Shown piece by piece: positions 58,828 to 64,000 of a stretch of DNA of 64,000 nucleotides. The position numbers and the translations under genes were made by a program. Each line of letters opens with the position of its first letter. Position 1 is the first letter of the stretch. This DNA is from Alisma plantago-aquatica (taxonomy: Eukaryota; Streptophyta; Magnoliopsida; Alismatales; Alismataceae), in the NCBI GenBank assembly GCA_963693085.1, contig OY856411.1, forward strand, positions 1,345,475,050-1,345,539,049. Direction: 5' to 3'. Below the pieces are notes generated by a model. It worked only from the letters and a program-made list of their open reading frames with translations. It had not been told where the DNA came from and did not search any database.

Positions 58828-61299
58828 CATTATATACCATATATTCAAAAATTCCATCCCTAACATGAAATTAAATTTAGCGTTCCCTGACAACAATTGA
58901 AGTTGGCCTTTGAGAAACCCATAAGAATATTTTAAGATTTGAGCTACAGTGACGAACGATATAACATATTTTATCAACGAGACAAAAACTTGATATCTTA
59001 GGTTGTACTTTGGGGTTTTACATTTGGCTAATTTAGAAAATATATTGATCTTGAATGAACACACAACACCAAGGGGTCAACCAATGCATTTTTGATGAGG
59101 CACATTTGGAGAGGGTGAGAGAAATGTTTGGTATGCCATCTTCTATATCCATGCACTTAATAGGTCTAAGATGACCTAGACTTAGGATCATCTTGGCCAT
59201 CTTGAGGCGAGGCCAACCTCTTATGGCACAACTCACAAAGGTTTGTCTTGTCAAGGGGGGTTGAGGGTTCCAACCAGAAGGTAGAGTTCATGAGTGAGTC
59301 ATTGGAGGAGATGGATGGGGTGGAGAATTTTGGGGATCGATGACCAATGGGTATGTCAGGAAGGGGGATGATTTTCCAAGAGCAATGGACATCCATTGTT
59401 TGGAGTTTTAGAGGGTGACTAATGACAAAAATACAGAGAGGATTAAAACACTACTTAGAGAGAAAGGTTTGTTTCTTTTTGTGATTCTTGAGCCTTTTAT
59501 AGACTTAGATAGATCCATAAACTACCTAAACACTGTAGGCTTAGACTAGCAGGTTTCCAAAGGAAACATTGAGGCAAGGTGTGGATTTTCTCACTAACCA
59601 AATTTGAAGCGGTTTTCAACTATTGTGAAGAAGTAGGACATGAGAAGTAGAAGAGATGATTAGTAGGTGGGCAGACGAGGAGTATCAATGGGAGGGTTAG
59701 GTTATACAAAGCAAATCTATCTCCATCAATGGAAGTGTGGCAGTTGCAGGTACTCCGTTAATGCATGACAAACACTAATTATGTTATTGAATAGAATAGA
59801 ACAGTAATGAGGAGGCATAGATACAAATAGATACATGACATGTGTTTCCACTCATGAGAATAATGATTCATATGCTTGAATAGTCAGTTCCCTAAAAAAG
59901 CAAGTTATTATTTCCATCAAATGCTTCTTATTAGGTCAACGAAAATAAGCAATTAGTTCCTCCGAATGCCGGTTTTAGCATTTTAAAAAAATGGTTATTT
60001 GGCCGATCGAATGTTAGTAAGTTGTGAAGTTAAAAACTGGAAAATTGTGTCAATGATTGATGATTTACTATCATAATGAGAACTAGTTAGTGCTAGTGAC
60101 AAAAGCTAGTCAATTACCTCAGTGAATGTTGGATAGTTGTACACAAAAACTAGTTAGATAGACCGTGAACGATAGTTAGATGTACAAAGCTAGTTAGTTG
60201 TTTCATGGAATGTTGAATATCATGAACACATTATACTCAAGAAACATGCTAGGTAGAGTTCCACACTAGAAGACTAGTCAGACTTTCTTGCTCAGTTAGA
60301 AGTGATTCTTTAAAGGAATCTCCCTCCACCTGTGTTGCTTCTGAATTGAGTTCTTAGTCATTGGAGTGAGTAGTGGGTTTGGCAAGTTCTTAAGCTATTT
60401 TGAAACATTAGAGAGGAGTTACATTAGAGGATAGAATAACAATACATAGAGAAGATCCATTCCTATGAGGGTAAGTAGCATAACAAATAAGGAGAAGTTG
60501 GGGGAAAATATGGAGACTAAAAATATTGCTAGTATCCACCACTTGGGTACCATATTGGAGATAGGTATCTACCCTGTTATAGAATGACCATTTAGCATGC
60601 ATGCCAAATCATGGTAGTTAAGTGGGGAGGGATGGCTTGGCATGGTGTTCTTGAGTGAAGTATTTGTGACCAAAAATACCCCTTGCAGATAAGATGAAAA
60701 GTAGACTTCGATGTGTCTATCTGATAGATGAATGGCCTAGTCACATTAAGGACACTCTGGGAAAACATCCATCAGGATCAAATCTAAACCCAATCCACAT
60801 AGTAGTGTTGAGAAGGGTCTTATAATAATTAGCACTTAATTTTACAATTTACTCCACCCCAGACACAAGATTGGTAATAGGGCTTATTTATCACATTTTC
60901 TCTATTGTAGTGTGGTCACTAATCGATGCCTATGATAGTTGATTCAACACAAAATGTTTTATAGATATATTATCATGCATTGGGCTTCCATGATAGAGTG
61001 TACTAGGTTACTAAACAATACATATGTAGTGTATCCTAATGGAATTATTTTTGTATCTCTTTTTAGAGTTTTATTGCCAAAACCTCTTGCCTTTCTCTGA
61101 AGTTCCAAAAACCTATCTAACAATACATATGCAATAGGTCCTGATGAAATTATTTACATATCTCTTTTCAGAGTTTTATTGCCATAACCCTCCTCCTTTT
61201 TCTATATTCTAAAAGGATTGTGTAGATATACTTTCTTTGGATATTTAAACATGATACACTAATATTAATGAAAAATAAACTACAATAAGTAATATGTGT
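58828..61299. other. Unrecognised stretch, possibly decayed retroelement
   Basis: About 2.5 kb without coding character. From about 60060 to 60210 several imperfect repeats of CTAGTTAG-type words occur. No domain or LTR boundary could be established. Confidence 0.3.
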
Positions 61300-63731
61300 A
61301 AATATCATTATAGGTATATGCACTGGGAATCAAGACAATATCACGAAAAGATTGACATAATGGGGCATAGAACTTACTTTTCCATAGTGACATATTATAT
61401 TCATCCTGTCTTAGGGCTAAGAGATGGACTCTAGGAAGAATTAGATCATCTCTAGGGTAGAAACCCCAAATAACCATGAATAAATGCCAGGTTTTTTTAA
61501 CACTTATAGAGTGAATGAGGAGAGAATAGGGTGAGGAACCATGCCATAGATTGATCAAATATTTAAATTATTAGATTGTGTCTATGAACCAAATTGATAT
61601 TCCTTTCACGTGAAGCAAGTTCATCTAAGTCAACAAACAAGAAGGTACTTCCCCAACTAAATGGGAAAGACTTAATCCAGGCTTCACTAACCACCTTTGG
61701 CCCGATACACTGAATATCTCAGAAGATCCCTCAGTGAGGACCATGGCCTCAAAACATTGTCCTCTTCTCTATTCCATCTCTCCTATAGAAGCATAGGTTA
61801 CCACTCCATCTTTAGATTTGAGAAAATATGGATTAGACACAAAACCATTCTAGAGGTTGTTAAGGAACATTGGAAACCAGACACCTGGGGTGACCCATCA
61901 TATAGTCTATTTGAAAAGCAAATATACCTTAATCACGTCCTTCAAACATGGAACAAAGGTGTGGTAAGAAACAATTTTAACCAAGTTAGAGAACAAGAGA
62001 GGAATTTTAGAGCATAACAAGGATTAGGGGTTGCATCATAGGATATTGATGTACATGTAAATATTAGGAAGGGGGAAATGTCCTAAAAGAGCTACTCACA
62101 TATAAGGAATTTTTTTTGGAAAGAAAAGTTTAGGCATTAGATCGCTCAAGGGGGGATACCCATTGCTTTCATGCCCTTGTGAAAGCTCAAAGAAAGTGAT
62201 ATAGGGTCAGAATACTCCAAAGAGGACAAATCATGGGTGGAAGGGGAGGAGGTAGTACTACAAGAAGCGTTGGAACCTAACACACACATTTTTAGCAAGA
62301 CTATGCTAGAATTCTAGATAGAATGGAGAAGGATACAGACGAACATAATTTAAGTGAAGAGATCACTGAGGGTGAGGTTATCAAGTGTGTATGGATACAT
62401 ATGGAGATAGTGTACTAGGTCAAGATGGATTCACCAAACCTTTGCCAAGACTCATGGGAGATAGTTACAAAGGAAATGCTTATGATTAGTGCTTATACCA
62501 AAATAGAACTTACCTATTACCTTAATGACTTTAGACTCGTTAGCATGGGAAATGTTGTTATGAGAATTGCCTCTAAGCTTGTTTTTTCTAGGTTGTTACT
62601 TATATTCTTGGGACTTCTCCTTAGAACATGGGGTCAACATTAGGTTATTTCAAGAACTTATGCATAATTTGAACCAATGTGGGATTATGAGTGAGTAATA
62701 ATCTATAAGGCTGACATGTCGAAAGCTTTCAATCGAATGGGATGGGTTTTATTTCAAGAGGTTCCAATCTCTTTATGTTTTAGCGGTGAGTTCACCCACT
62801 ACATCATGAACCTAGTAAAAGGGGCACGGTTCTCCAATGCTATGAATGGAACAAATATGGAATTTTTGTGCCCTCTAGAGGTTTACAACAATGTGATCTT
62901 CTCTAACCCTTTCTATTTATCATGACCTAATAGACGCTAAGACACTATATAAAAAAAGATATTGATATGAGACTAATATCAAGGTTCATAATCAGAGGTG
63001 GTTTAGAGTACCCACATATCTAATATACACCAATGATTTGATCTTCTTAACAAATCTTGAGGGATATACCATAGAAAAAGTTGACGAGGTGTTAGCCACA
63101 TACTCTAGGGCATCTAGATAGGTGATATAGGACTAAATCTACCTTCTTAATGGGAATTTCTCTAGATCATATGAAATACCTAGTAGTTACCTGATGGATT
63201 TGTTCATGTAGCTTGATACCTATTCTATGACTAGGTTTCCTACTGGTAGGAAAGAATATGATTGGACACTATGAAAACATGAATGAGAAGGTCACAAATA
63301 GAATGTATTCTTGGGTTGATGCCATCTTTTTGAAGAAGATAGGCTCTATTAAAATCCTTTAATCATCTATTCCGATACATTGCACGGGGGCTTGTGTCAT
63401 TCTGACCATGCCTTTTAGAACCATGGAATGGGAAAATAGCAAGTTTTCTATGGGCTTAGAGAGAAGGGACAAATAGAAAATAGTTAGTAAATTGGAACTA
63501 GATTGCTTCACCCTTAGAAGAAGACATCTTAGATATCACTAGAGTTAGAGAGAGATAAAGATCCTTGCTCGTGAAGGGGGTTGGGGTGTCTTACAAATAG
63601 ACTCCTTATGGGCCACTTTTTTTAGAGAGAAATATGTTTGAGTGCCATGGAATCTATATGTTTACTACCCTTGGTTTCCTAGAAAATCTAGGCATGCATC
63701 TCCTTACTAGAAGAAGGTTTGGGACTCTTTT
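61300..63731 (+). mobile_element. Decayed L1-type LINE (endonuclease end through RT)
   Basis: In order on the plus strand, with many stops and frame changes: an endonuclease-end block with IDQIFKLLD and KQVHLSQQTRRYF (about 61540-61655), the linker FRFEKIWIRHKTILEVVKEH (about 61815-61875), RT entry near 62430-62470, NDFRLVSMGNVVMRIASKLV (about 62520-62580), ADMSKAFNRMGW (about 62713-62748) where the RT Asp motif should be, and later GGWGVLQIDSLWATFFREKY (about 63577-63640). The order and spacing are those of plant L1 ORF2. It is heavily mutated and ends at a new LTR-like start at 63732. Confidence 0.8.
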
Positions 63732-64000
63732 TGTAACATCCTAATTTTCTATAACATACACATTACTTAGAAGAATCATCTTCCCAAGAGGGGTGTCACA
63801 AAATGAATAGATTGCATAAAAATATACTTTAATAAACCAACAAATGATACAACATGCAATTTCTCACATCTCAAGCTTATAACATTCTCTTTCAACCTCC
63901 AATCTCATTGATTTGACTAGATTGGTCTGAGGTAGTCATGAGCCCAAAAATAGGTCTCCGCCATGACCAGAGGAGTGTTCTTGGAAGATGCTATCCTAGT
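63732..64000 (+). repeat. Possible start of a Gypsy-type LTR, cut by window edge
   Basis: TGTAACATCCTAATTTTCTA is the usual opening of Tekay/Del-like LTRs and resembles the start of the solo LTR at 49291. It interrupts the LINE reading at this point. The other end lies outside the window. Confidence 0.4.

Overview
The window is nuclear DNA of a seed plant, probably an angiosperm. The signs are GT-AG introns with AT-rich interiors, a plant-type TruA pseudouridine synthase split by kilobase-scale introns, and plant lineages of Copia, Gypsy, CACTA, hAT, LINE and SINE elements. No bacterial-style operon is present. The species cannot be fixed from the sequence.

One host gene is supported: a tRNA pseudouridine synthase (TruA family) on the plus strand from about 2753 to 30365. 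Seven exons join in frame into a 358-residue protein containing the GRTD catalytic motif. Its introns have been enlarged by transposons. Intron 1 holds a nearly complete, recent 4985-bp Copia element (3018-8002) with one mismatch between its 153-bp LTRs and two nonsense codons in gag. Intron 4 holds an RTE-type LINE tail with a hAT-like MITE nested in it, a short Copia LTR with primer site, and a hAT transposase remnant. Intron 5 (10.7 kb) holds a second RTE tail, two copies of a SIRE-like Copia LTR (one a clean solo LTR) and a Gypsy-like solo LTR.

Downstream of the gene lie a 5'-truncated LINE with target duplications (32070-33238), a Copia-like LTR fragment (about 33310-33763), and a roughly 10.4-kb CACTA (En/Spm) element (34289-44662). 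The CACTA carries a decayed TNPD-like transposase and a second TNPA-like gene whose 5' half is a run of small phase-1 symmetric exons, many exactly 72 nt, amplified by tandem duplication of a 292-bp exon-intron-exon-intron unit. This is the most unusual structure in the window.

From 45.8 kb there is an old LTR element with a tRNA-Met primer site and no recognisable pol. Its 3' LTR was split by a 3982-bp Gypsy-type solo LTR (49291-53272, TSD CTAGG), which was itself hit by a tRNA-derived SINE (51806-52027, 15-bp TSD). The right end holds an Athila-like Gypsy 3' end on the minus strand (54944-about 58827) whose LTR contains hairpin repeats, a decayed LINE (about 61300-63731) and what looks like the start of another LTR. 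Intervening stretches with nothing recognisable are listed as such. Apart from the TruA gene nothing looks like a functional host gene; most element ORFs are broken.
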